Origin: Medicago truncatula
Lineage: Eukaryota > Streptophyta > Magnoliopsida > Fabales > Fabaceae
DNA length: 64,000 nucleotides
NCBI RefSeq assembly: GCF_003473485.1
Contig: NC_053049.1
Span: 13,392,001 to 13,456,000 of the forward strand
Direction: 5' to 3'
The position numbers were made by a program, and so were the translations under genes. Shown one piece after another: positions 34,190 to 45,700 of the stretch. The notes beneath the pieces were generated by a model. The model was not told the DNA's origin, searched no databases, and saw only the letters and a program-made list of their open reading frames with translations. How positions within the stretch are numbered: position 1 is the first letter of the stretch; each line of letters opens with the position of its first letter.

Positions 34190-34320
34190 GTGAGCATATC
34201 TCAGTTGGCAGGTAAATGCGTTGTTATATGTAGAGGTTGTGATTCGAATCTCGACCGCCCCACTTATTCACCTTAAAAAAAAGGTGAATTCTAACCACCA
34301 GACTACTTGACAAAAAAAAA
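34190..34320 (+). mobile_element. tRNA-derived SINE
   Basis: Starts CGTGAGCATATCTCAGTTGG (A-box), has B-box-like GTGATTCGAATCTC, continues CCGCCCCACTTATTCACC and ends CAGACTACTTGACAAAAAAA. The same layout and 3' end (CTACTTGACAAAA) as the SINE at 7425-7562. A clean target-site duplication was not found. Confidence 0.7.
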
Positions 34321-34358
34321 AGTTTGAAATTTACGTAACTATTACTAAAATTAATTTA

Positions 34359-35277
34359 GACTGGTGCTAGTCACACCCCAAAAAAAACAAGTTACACCTA
34401 AATTTATTTAAAATTTTACAATAATATCAAAATTGCCCTCTTCGTGTAAATTTTTAAAAACTCATCTTTTATGATCATTCTGAACCCTTACCATTTCATC
34501 CACAAATTATCATAGATGTGAAACCAATATCTGAATCAACATCTTTGTTATTGATCTGTACTATATTCATAAAGGTTAGTGAATTTCATTTTCGATGAGT
34601 TTCTATTTGTTTATTGTTTGTTTTAGTATGAGATATGTCTGTCAATTTGATTTTAAGTGAGAGGTTAGTGTAAATTAAGTTTACGTGTATGTATATAAAA
34701 GGGATTAGTGTAGTTTACGTATCTAGGTTAATGTAAATTCAAGTTTACATATGTTCAATTTAGGTTAGTGTAAATTCAGTTTACTTACGTTCAATCTAGG
34801 TTAATGTAAATTAAGTTTACTTATGTTCAATTTAGGTTAATGTAAATTTAGTTTACGTATGTATATAAGAGGTTAGTGTAAATTCAGTTTCCTTACGTTC
34901 AATCTAGGTTAATGTAAATTCAGTTTACTTACGTTCAATCTAGGTTAATGTAAATTAAGTTTACTAACGTTCAATCTAGGTTAATGTAAATTAAGTTTAC
35001 TTATGTTCAATCTAGGTTAATGTAAATTTAGTTTACTTACGTTCAATCTAGGTTAATGTAAATTAAGTTTGTAAATTCAGTTTACTTACGTTCAATCTAG
35101 GTTAATGTAAATTAAGTTTATTTATGATCAATTTAGATTAATGTAAATTAAGTTTACTTATGTTCAATTTACGTTAATGTAAATTTAGTTAATTTGAAAT
35201 TTTTATTTTAGTTAAAGGGCATATTAGTCATTCTGAGGTGTAACTTGTTTTTTTTTTTTGTGTGACTAGCACCAGTC
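34359..35277. mobile_element. Mutator-like MITE carrying an internal minisatellite
   Basis: Left end GACTGGTGCTAGTCACACCC then AACAAGTTACACCT; right end AGGTGTAACTTG then GTGTGACTAGCACCAGTC. The inverted ends are about 45 bp with an A/T run in the middle. They are flanked by the perfect 9-bp duplication ATTAATTTA (34350-34358 and 35278-35286), the length typical of Mutator superfamily insertion. The interior is mostly a tandem array (34662-35190). No transposase. The end sequence itself contains the small palindrome CTGGTGCTAG/CTAGCACCAG. Confidence 0.88.
34662..35190. repeat. 36-bp minisatellite array inside the Mutator-like MITE
   Basis: About 13-14 units built on TTCAATCTAGGTTAATGTAA followed by ATTAAGTTTACTTACG. 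Units in the centre differ by only one to three bases; edge units are shorter and more diverged (some replace the start by GTATATAAGAG). One unit near 35065 is truncated. Not a CRISPR: there are no unique spacers. Confidence 0.92.
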
Positions 35278-35335
35278 ATTAATTTACCCTCGGGGTATCA
35301 ATGTATTTAATGTGGATTTTTCATTTGAGTCTTTT

Positions 35336-35512
35336 TAACCAATGCTCCAAGGACAATGGTTAATGAATCACTAAATGGAAATTTTGTCTTGAAAACATAA
35401 GTTTTTACTTTTGATTAAATAATGATTACACCGCTTTTTATATACTCGAATTTACTTGTTTTAGTTGATTAAATCAATGCCCATGGAACACGTTAACATT
35501 CTCTTTTTCATG
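35336..35512. mobile_element. MITE of the GTTAAC family
   Basis: Left end TTTTAACCAATGCTCCAAGG, right end GCCCATGGAACACGTTAACA; internal GTCTTGAAAACATAAG and TAAATAATGATTACACC are shared with the copy at 29245 in inverse order. Lies just 50 bp right of the Mutator-like element. Confidence 0.6.
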
Positions 35513-35698
35513 TAGTATCGATGAATGGTGTATTTGAAAAAAAGAAAACAATAAATGCATTTAAAAATTTGTTGAGGGTCTTGTATTTAAAGATAAAAGT
35601 TTTTTTTTAAATCGTCTCAAAAAAATGTGGATGTTATAAACTACTTGCTGGAATTTTGTTCATTAAATTGTGCATTTGTTTTTGGTGTTAGGTTAACA

Positions 35699-35980
35699 CT
35701 CCCTCCGTCCCAAATTCTATGACGTTTTAGTCTTTTCACACATATTAAGAAATGCAATTAATATTGTGTGGAAAAAAGATATTATGAGTTGTTTTACAAA
35801 ATTGTCCTTAATAAATAATATGGGAAAAATAAATGAAAGAATTGAAAGAAGAGAGAGTAATAAATAGCTAAGGTTATAATAGGAAAAGTAACATTAATGT
35901 TGCATTGGTATTGTAAAGCGACATATAATTTGGGACAAAATTTTTTCCCTAAAACGACATACAATTTGGGACGGAGGGAG
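35699..35980. mobile_element. Stowaway-like MITE
   Basis: Left end CTCCCTCCGTCCCAAATTCT, right end CAATTTGGGACGGAGGGAG, with TA at 35981-35982 on the right (left flank is CA). About 282 bp, AT-rich, non-coding. A second copy of the right end (GACATATAATTTGGGACAAA) lies just inside. Confidence 0.8.
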
Positions 35981-36145
35981 TAAGAGAAATGGATCATAAT
36001 TATTTAGAGTTTAGTCGAGAAATAAATGAAGTCTGATCAAGAATTGTCTTACCTGAGTCGAATTTAAGTTTTTATGAACGATTCGTTCTATTAAGTGTGA
36101 TTTTTAGTCGAGAGATAAATAAAATCTGATCAAGAATTCTCTTAA

Positions 36146-36269
36146 AACCCACTTGGATTGGCCTAGTGGTATTGGCTTGGAACCTGGAAGTGTGCTCCTC
36201 CTCAAGGTTTCAGGTTCGATCCTCTCTGGTGCCAATTTGAGGGGTTAGTTTAGCTTCTTCAAAAAAAAA
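36146..36269 (+). mobile_element. Young tRNA-derived SINE
   Basis: Begins AACCCACTTGGATTGGCCTA with A-box TGGCCTAGTGG and B-box GGTTCGATCCT, ends in oligo-A. Flanked by a perfect 11-bp repeat AATTCTCTTAA (36135-36145 and 36270-36280). The intact boxes, oligo-A and exact duplication suggest a recent insertion. It is a different SINE family from those at 7425 and 53360. Confidence 0.88.
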
Positions 36270-36590
36270 AATTCTCTTAAGTTCTTATGAGTCAAATCAA
36301 GAATTGTCTTACATGTAGCTCATTTTTTTTTTCATGATTTTTTTATGGTAATGGGATGATGCCGGAATACAAAACAGAGAAGATCTTTAGATTCGAAAAA
36401 CACTTAGAAATATATTTCCACTTGGCTCCCTCCAAGGACACCAAAGGGGCTCAAACTCAAGGATCTCCAAATTCAAAGTCTGTTTCCACTTGATCTCTTA
36501 CATGTGATTTTTTTTCCCTGTTAATTATCTATTTTATAAATAAATAAATAAATAAATAGAAAATAACATTATTTTGGTATAAGTAAAGAT

Positions 36591-36629
<39 letters not shown>

Positions 36630-36774
36630 TGCTCGTGCATGAATTTCATTTATTTATATTTGTAGTAAATATGAGCTACCAAAGTTGGTAGGAGTCTTCT
36701 AGCATGAATTTCGTAGATTTGAGAACTTAACACACATACAACCAACCACCTATTATAGTTCAGCAAAATCTCAA

Positions 36775-39700
36775 CTAGACAAGGTTTTGACTTTCATGTT
36801 GCTTTGGAATTTCTAGAGCAACACAGTACAAGTAGTCATCTCTACAGCCAACAAAAATCCGGCCACCTATCATTAAAGGTGAAGAGAATATATCCCCCGG
36901 CAACTTAAGTCTTGCAAACTCTTCCACCTCGCTTTTTAGATGATTTGTATTTTCGGAGAAATTTGTGTTCACTCGAAGAATGTGTATGCCTCCAGAACTA
37001 GAACAAGCACAAATTAACCTGAAAACGACAAAAAAATGTTTGAATTTGATAGCTGATATTGTCTCTTTAACTGAGAAAACAAACTAGGCTAACCTGTCTG
37101 AAGTGTGGGAGGCATCAGCCTCCAGCTGCAAGTGCTCGTCAACATAAGCAGATGCAGTAATTGGATCTCCAACGTTGTATTCCCATATTAGATCTCCCTT
37201 TTCCTGGTATTAATCCAACATACGGAATAAAACAAACATTATTAACCGAAACAAAATCATTTTTTTATCACTGTATAAGTACTACATGGGACAACGACCT
37301 AACAATAGGTTTTTCCCTAAATTCTCCCCTCATAAAATTCTAGTCTCACATCCTATAAAAAACTCAATTTCATGAATTTTGTGACTTCTTAACATTTAAA
37401 AGTATTTCATTTCATATTGCAAATGCATTATAAAATATCTGAACGTTTGGATATGTTCCGGATGGAAGAAAATTTACAGCCAGTACAGATTTGCTTAATT
37501 TAGAAACAGAGAGACTTGATTAGATAAATAAAAACTAGAGAGACCAATATTGAATATAGTTCAAATTAGAGAGAGAGAAAAAAAAAAAATTCAATCAGTT
37601 CAAACTTCAAAGTAAAAAAGTTGCTGAACATGATGAATCTGTACAGTCAAAAGTTAAATTGACCAAAAAGATGGCAAGGAAAAAAAAGGAACAAGTTTAT
37701 CTGCTGGTTCTCACCAGTTTGAATGAGTACACACTTCCATTTCTGCAACATACAAGCACCTACGGTGAAATAAAAGAATAATAATATAAATACATGATTT
37801 GTCAATCATTTAGAATAACTGTAATGCTAATAATATACCCAATAATTAATTACACCAATACCGAGACTTCACAGTGACACAAATACGCTTTACTTCGCGG
37901 ATGCACTACAGGTATTAAATTGAGTGAACCAGACCCAAAACACTTTCCTTATTACTAATTATGAACATACTACAGGCTAAACAGAAGCCAACATTAATTT
38001 TCACAATTTTTATTGACCTTGACAAAATATGAACATACTACAGGCTAAACAGAAGCCAACATTAATTTTCACAATTTTTATTGACCTTGACAAAAGGATG
38101 TGAAGAGTTAAAAGGTAAAAAACAAATATTTGTAAAATCCATGTAGAGAATAATTGACCTCGTGAGGATTAACAGAAGGTATGCACGGGCCAGCAAATAT
38201 TGGACCACCAGTTGTTTTCTGAACAAAATTTATTGACAAAAAAGGCACGTTAAAATTACTTCCTTCATCAGGGAACAAATTGCAAATATACGAAGGTTCA
38301 TACTTCATACCTTCCAAACTATAGATCCGTTGGGATCCAATGCAAGAACATGGCCATCTACCAAGCAACATATTACTACACAAATAGGAAAAAGGGTTAC
38401 CGGTCTAATGAAGAGTGATTGACACAATCATCAAAAGGAAGAGTGCATGACACATACCAGTTCCATTTTTGGTGACAGCCAGAGAACCAAACACGGGAAC
38501 TTCTAATTCAAGTAGCCACAGTATACTAAATGGCGAACCCTGAATTTAGTAAAGGAATACTTTAGTCGGAATTAAGATCAATTGTTCAATTAACTTGAAC
38601 ATGTAGGCGGCTTCAATAGATATATATTCATGCATCTAATGATAAATAAAAGGATGAATCTCCTGTGTCAGCAAAGAAACCTTAATCTTTTCTTTTCATT
38701 CCCTTTTATAATTTTTCTTGTCCATTTATATTGGATCACTAGAGATTTAAAAGCTGTTCCGCGTTAAAAAATTAAGCAAAACAAAACATGTTCTAATTTA
38801 TACCAGATTTGTCATAAACCAAAATGGATGAACAATTAATTTAGTTCCATTAAGCTGTTTTCATTTATTCCATGCTGATGGTTAATCATTAGTTCAACTG
38901 ATTAACTCCTTAGTCTTTAGTCATCCAGTAAAAGGCAAGCTAAGAAGTTTTTGTTGATTAACCATACCCAGTGGATAAGCCTTCTCAATATCAGTTTTCA
39001 GTATAAACATCGAATATCATAGTTCAGAGTTTGTTACCAACAAATCAAAACTTTTGAATCCACTCGGAAGAAGCTCACATATCTAATATAGTATTTTATT
39101 ATTTAACAATAACCCAAACCTAAAATCTGAAATTTGGGTATCAAGAGAAGGGGCAGTCTATATCAGTAAAAAATTGAAGTCTCCAGAAAGAAATATATAT
39201 TTTTTGCAAGTATGTTAATAGATTTATGAATTGATCGTACTGATATTGATACCGCTGTTATACGACCACCAGTAGAGGCCACATAAAGCAAGCCACGAAC
39301 CTACATGAAACATTAGTACAAAAGGTTAAGAACTCAGTATAAAATGTTTAACTAACCAATATAGATTTATTATGTCCTTAAGAAGTGAAATTCACCTCAT
39401 CAATTGCAGGTGATCCGTATATACTGCCTCCACATGACAGCTTATAGACACAACAATGATTTTTGTAATCGAGAGCGTATAAGGTATGATCATACGAGCC
39501 ACACCTGTATAAACATTAAACCATGCTGAAAACTTTCCAATCAAGCTACATATAGCAACTTTTTTTAACATAGGTTATGTACTTCTGACAATAAAAGATG
39601 TTTAAACATGTGCTTTTCACCCATAGTTAGTCCAATATAAACATGGAAGAGTATTATAAAAAAAAATCATTCAAGAAATGAATTCAAAGGGCTACAGGGG

Positions 39701-42700
39701 ACAGAGCAGATGATATCTTCCAAAACAGAACAGTCAAGAAACAACAAGAGTCAAGAAAAAAAAATATGAATTCAAAGGGAAGCACATTCTACAGCAAACA
39801 TAGTCCCACTGGAACTCAGAATTTCTGAGAATATGAAGTCCTAAAATATGTTATAAGATCTTGAATATTATCTTAGAGTATCTTAAATTATCATGATATT
39901 AGTTTCCTATCTTCGTGTATCTTAGACCATCTCTTGACTATATTTTGTTATCATCACCTATAGACTATTTCCTGTTTAGTTAGGATTTGGATCCGAATTA
40001 GTATAAATAAGGGTTACAACTTCGTCTTTTTGTATAAAAAATCATAAACATTAATCATATCAAACCATATTGATAATTGTAACCAAAAAAACCATATTGA
40101 TAATTCCTTTGCCAAAAAAAAACTACATTCATAATTCAAAGTCTTTATTCTTTTCCTTCCCTTTTTATCTAAAACCTATAAGGCTATAACGTCAACACTA
40201 ATTTTAGCACAAACTGTTAGATACTTAAATCAAATATGCACCATAGATCAACTCATCCACGGAAATAACGATATACAGAAAGTCTGCAAAATCACCTGAA
40301 TACATAGAAAGAGAAGCAAAAAAGAATTACCAGATCAATTGTCTGCATGTGTCTACAATTGGCTGTGATTTAACCTTCAAGAGTTTGAAACATAAATTAG
40401 ACATTGACCACAAGGGGGGGGGTTATAACCACGTGACCTAAAATGAAAATAATGAGATAAATGATGCTAGGTACTAGGCACAACATGGAGAGGAAAAAAT
40501 AGAAAAAGTACCAAATAAAAGGAATGTGAAAAAAACCAAGAGTGCAGGACTGCTATGTCTCTGCATACCATCAAAAATGAAATTTCGAAGAATCAAATAT
40601 TATTTTATTATTATTTCACTTGTAGATTTTGGTTGATAAAAACAAAAGGTTTTCACTGAAGGTAAAAATTTAACAGGTGCCTGTCAATCTGTTTTCCAGT
40701 TCCTTCTGCAATCACTACATCCCTTCACATGATATGCGTGGTAATAACAAAAAATAACTTGACTTAAGAAAACCTAAAACCTTCAGGAAGACACCATAAA
40801 ACCTCAAAGAAGAAAAAACAAAATTACAATGTTAAAACTAGATACCTCACCAGATGTTTGAAAAATCCAACAGATGTGTCCATTCCAAAAATCAAGAAAA
40901 TAGATTTTCCCCATGTAACATCCAACAACTACCTACAGAAATACGACATGTTAGAACAAATGGATAGAATCTTGTAGTACTTAACAATTGAACACTTGCC
41001 TGGGAAAAATCAGAAACAATCGCTGCTGTACATTCAATCCGACCTTCTAGTTTGATCTCCCACTGCATAGAACCACTAAACCAATTATTAAGCAGCAGCA
41101 GCAGCTTGAGTAGTTTTAGAAAAGAAAATATATACCAAATTCTACTAAACTTCTTTTTATAGATATAGCATCAACAGTGCATAGTGCTGCTATGATTCAA
41201 TGATTTACATTTTACCCTTGCTGAACATATATAGGATCAGTTTGGTAAGCAAACATGCAGTTTCTATTTATCCGCTACAAAGCATGATAGCATGAACATA
41301 TCTAATAGTGAAAGAAATTGTGAAAAACAGTAAAAGTGTGGCAAAGTGTGGCAGATAGTCTCAGAGAAAAGAGTGTAAGCAATCTTCTCATTCTTTCATG
41401 TAAAAGAAATCTATATCACTTGATGCATTTTACGAAAAAATAGGTACTAAGATGTAAATATGGTATGTGATCTACATCATTCAACAATCTGTACAAATAA
41501 ATTTTTAAGAGTTCATGAAATCGTCATGATGCCAAGGGTACAATATTGGTTCAAATTAGATTTAAAAAATTGTCATTGGTGGTATTATAATTTTTCATTA
41601 AACCCTGGAGATTAAACTATAAAATGAAGAATTCAAATATAAACATTTATTGGTTTAAGATCAATAACATGAGAAGCACTATGCGATAAAACCATTTATA
41701 CTAACTATATTTTGTTTATACCTTCTAACATTTATGCAGAGAAATTTGTGTGAGTGAGATCCAATGAATAAATACAAATCTGATCCTTTTGAGACAACCA
41801 TGGGTGAAGCATCAACACAAGATTCCATGTAAACTTTCCAAAAGCTCTTCATGTGACCTCTGCTTCCTCTTGGAACATTGGATGACCAAGTTGTTTGGTG
41901 TGTATCCATTACAGAAGTTTGCCCTTTATACAACACCTTGTTGCAGCGGCTAAATGAAGATGATGAGAATATTGCAAGGGAATGCCAAGGAAACGGTTCA
42001 TCTCCCCCTGATGTAACAACATCTGTAGAACCCCTTTTTAATCGCTTAAAAGGGAACAAAACATCAACTTTATCTTTGGGAATCATCCTTGACTCAAGAG
42101 GAAATGAACTTTCAGTAAGATTGGAAGAAAAATCGTTATTTTGTATGTCGGTGTCTAATTGCAAACAATTATCCAACCTATTATGCAAAGAGCATGATCC
42201 TCTTTTATGGAGAAGAGCCATACAAAGCTTAAAAGGAGATGGATAGTAGTAAAGAAATCTCAAGTCAATCCCCAAATTGTGAGCAACATGTGCAGCAGAT
42301 AGAGAGTTGCCACCCATAATAAAGAAATCATCGTCATTGCATAACTTTTCAACCAGCAAAGCATCGTGAAATATCTGTTAAAGCCATCATCAGATCAAAA
42401 ACTTTTGATAGACACAATGCTTTTTACATAAATAGTATAGGAGCCAGCAAGTTACATTTACATGCATAGACATGTACAAACGGAATATATAGAAGTAACA
42501 TGTCTCATTATATTACAGAGTCATAGGTTCATTCATTATTTGTAATGCATCATAGATCATCTAAGGAAAGACTTAATCAGAGAGCAGACAGCAATTGCTT
42601 TATGAAAAAAGAATTTATTAGAGAGAAAAGGGGTAAACAAAATGAGAAGGCCCAAAAGGAAAACAAGCAGTTACAGATGTGTAAACAAAACGAAGCATGC

Positions 42701-45700
42701 TTGAAAAGATCTGAACAAGCTGAGCTATAAATTATTCCTTCTGAAATGGAGAAAAAGAGGAGAACAGGGGATCCTCTAAAATGAGAGAGCCGATATACAA
42801 AACCATCACATACAGATGTCTAAACAAAATGAACATGCTTGAAAAGATTTGAACAAACTGACTTATAAATTTGTTCTTCTGAAACAAAATATTGTCTAGA
42901 AATGGTTTTCACCTCTCAACACTGCCTCATTAAAATACCTCAGGATTACAATGGGGACAAAGCACAAAAAGTCATACCTTGTGCTGAAATTGTAAGTTGC
43001 AATAACTACATTGTTGCTATAGCGGGTTGTATTCTTACTTCCATTAAATTTTTCATGGGTTTGGCTAACAAGCAGATAACTAAATTTTTATTATGAAAAG
43101 TAAGACGACGGGCACAAACACAATTCCCATCCCCCCATATAAATCTCTTTTCCTCTTCATTTGTGGTTGTGTGCATTCATTGCCAATGGTGATTAGATTT
43201 TCAGAGAAGAGAACTGGGCAACAGTACCTAGTATACAGTCTCCCCCATAATAATGCTGAGCTATATAAAATACTGAAACTATACCTTTTTAATAAGTTGC
43301 AGAAGATTGCTGCAGCTAATATTACCAACTTTATCCTTGACACTCTTGGTCAATAATGCTGAGCTAACCAACAACTCATAATTAACCTTGCCACTAGAAG
43401 AGATGGGAAATGATTCTGTAAAGATGAAACGGTTGGGGAGCCAAACTGATGGAAGTTTGTTAATCATCCAACTTCTGATTGCAGGTACCAATAACTCACC
43501 CAGTTGTTGTTTGTCCTTCAATATTATAAAGGCTTCAATAAACACAAGCTCTGCTTGAAGATTTCGACAAACTACAGCAGCATCATTTATATTTGGATGT
43601 TCCCTTAACAAATTTTCAACTTCTTCCAGGGAAATACGTTGCCCATGGACTTTTACAATACGGTCTTTTCTTCCCAAGAATATAAAATCACCACTTGGCA
43701 ACTGTTTGACTAAATCACCAGTTCTAAAGTATAATTCGCTTTGGAAAACATCAACAGAATTTTCACAACCATAATTTTGAGGCAATTTTACAAATCCTTC
43801 AGACATTATATCAGATTCATCGTAGTAACCCCTAAATATGCAAGAACCACCAACATATAGCTCACCCTCATTTGGTGCACCGTTTTCACCAATAAGCACT
43901 ACATTGCAGTTAGTAATTGGTAAACCTATTGGAACACTTGTTAGCATTTCTTCCTTCAAAACCAATGGTATCCTCTTGCAATCAAAATATGTACAATCGC
44001 CGGAGACCTTAGTTAAAAAATGGATGGGGAAAAGAATTGTAAGACTAGAATAGCCAATGATAATGATAGAAAAGAATAGCAAAGTGCAATATGATAAGAA
44101 CTGTGAAAATTCACATAAACAAATAAAATAACATAATCTACATTCAAATTAAAAGAAGAAAAATTAATGCATTAAATAAGACAAGTGCCAACCCAATGAA
44201 GATCCTTGTTACAAAATCTAACTACATAACTCAAGTTGCATTAAGTTCATCAAAACCAATGTGCCTTAGCTTTAGCCTATTCTTCACCTCTCCATACCAT
44301 AGCTTGAATATTTGTTGTCTTGTCACCCCAAAAATAACCATAATACCCATGGTTGATATTTTACAAATAGCAAAAGAAATAAAAACAACTCAAAAGTCAA
44401 ACAAGCATTACTCTCAAGTGGATAATGTGTCAACCAATTTTTATAAATCAAACCTACTCTATCACACCTTGATTAAACCCTCCATTGGTCTCTAATTTCC
44501 TACCATACCTTAATTAAACCCTCCAATATTCTCTAAATTTCTTATTTAGTGTTTTGAATTTAGTCATTTCATGGTTCCTCGACTTGGCATGTTGATAAAT
44601 TAAATTTTCAATAGAGCAGCTGTTCCAGTGGTGATGAGAATAATAATTATGATGTATGGCAACTCTGTTTCTAACTAATTCACTTGGATTATAATATGTG
44701 TGGCTACATACCATCGGATTGCAGTAACAAAGCAAGAACAGTAGACAAGAAAGCAGCAACAACAATAATTCAAATTACCTTCATACATAGAAAAGAAACA
44801 ATATCAAGTCAAATTATGTGCAAGAGTTTCAATGACGACATTGAATCTCACAAGTAGAAGCATTGAATCTATCAAGTAGAAGCATTGAATTTCATAACAA
44901 GAACCATACAGGAAATACAAAGTATGAACTTTCTTGCAAAAATCTCAAAGTAGAAGCATAGTTTTCTTCTCTAACCTCGGTACTTCCATATAAGTTCAAG
45001 ATTGATGTCTTTGGTAATATAGTTGAAAGCGTCTCCCACAAGGTGTAAGGAAAAGTTTCACCACTTAGCACAAGCAATTTCAGTGAACTTTCGATACGCA
45101 AGTCGGTGTGAGTTTGCAATACAGGAAGAATTGTCCGTATTAGTGATGGAACAGCCGTAAGCCTATTAACAGAATAAGCCTGCAGAAGCATTTAATATTA
45201 CAGGTAAGGGTAAGCAATTAAGTATAACTTCATCACTAGCTAATAGAGAATAATAGGAATGTAGAAGATCATTAATGGCAATACAGAAATCACAAAAGCT
45301 ATAACGGGAATTACCACCATACCTGTAGAAAATCTATTATAGAATAAACATTTTCTTTGAGCTCGCTGAAAGGAGGAATAATTAATACACAAGCAGTCAA
45401 AATAGAGCTGAGAAATTCTTGGAGGTGGTCGATGAAGCTAATTGACGACTTAAACAACAATAGCTCCTGCCCCGTCAAAGGATACATTCCTTGCATCCAT
45501 AAAAAGCGGTTTGAAAGACCTAGCAAGAATGTAAATCAAATTGTGATACAAGAATATACATATCCATTATAGAAAAATAACATTATTGATGATAGAAAAA
45601 TAATATTATTGATCATAAACTTTTACTTTAAAAGCATAAGAATTTAGACAGAAACATTATTGTGTGGGATGAAAATAACTAAAATCAATCAATAAGAAAT

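Larger units (their letters stand above)
32823..36774. other. Intergenic region between the HAL3 and AAE19 type genes
   Basis: About 3.9 kb containing no gene of its own. Both flanking genes are on the minus strand, so this is the HAL3 upstream region and the AAE19 downstream region. It is largely made of the elements listed separately: a retroposon tail, a SINE, a Mutator-like element with a minisatellite, two MITEs, a second SINE, an AAAT tract (36537-36559) and an AT microsatellite (about 36596-36627). Confidence 0.65.

Noticed and set aside
34662..35190. CRISPR-like regular repeat
   Set aside because: Units abut directly without spacers, the organism is a plant, and the array lies inside a transposon.
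41061..41069. Acceptor site CTATGCAG directly before TGGGAG for the seventh AAE19 exon
   Set aside because: It breaks the frame with an early stop; the acceptor GGTTTAG just upstream (exon start 41075) restores S-G-S-M-Q-W and fits the homologues.
38108..45526. Short minus-strand frames as independent genes
   Set aside because: They are exons of the AAE19-type gene, with donor and acceptor sites and phases that agree over all 17 exons.
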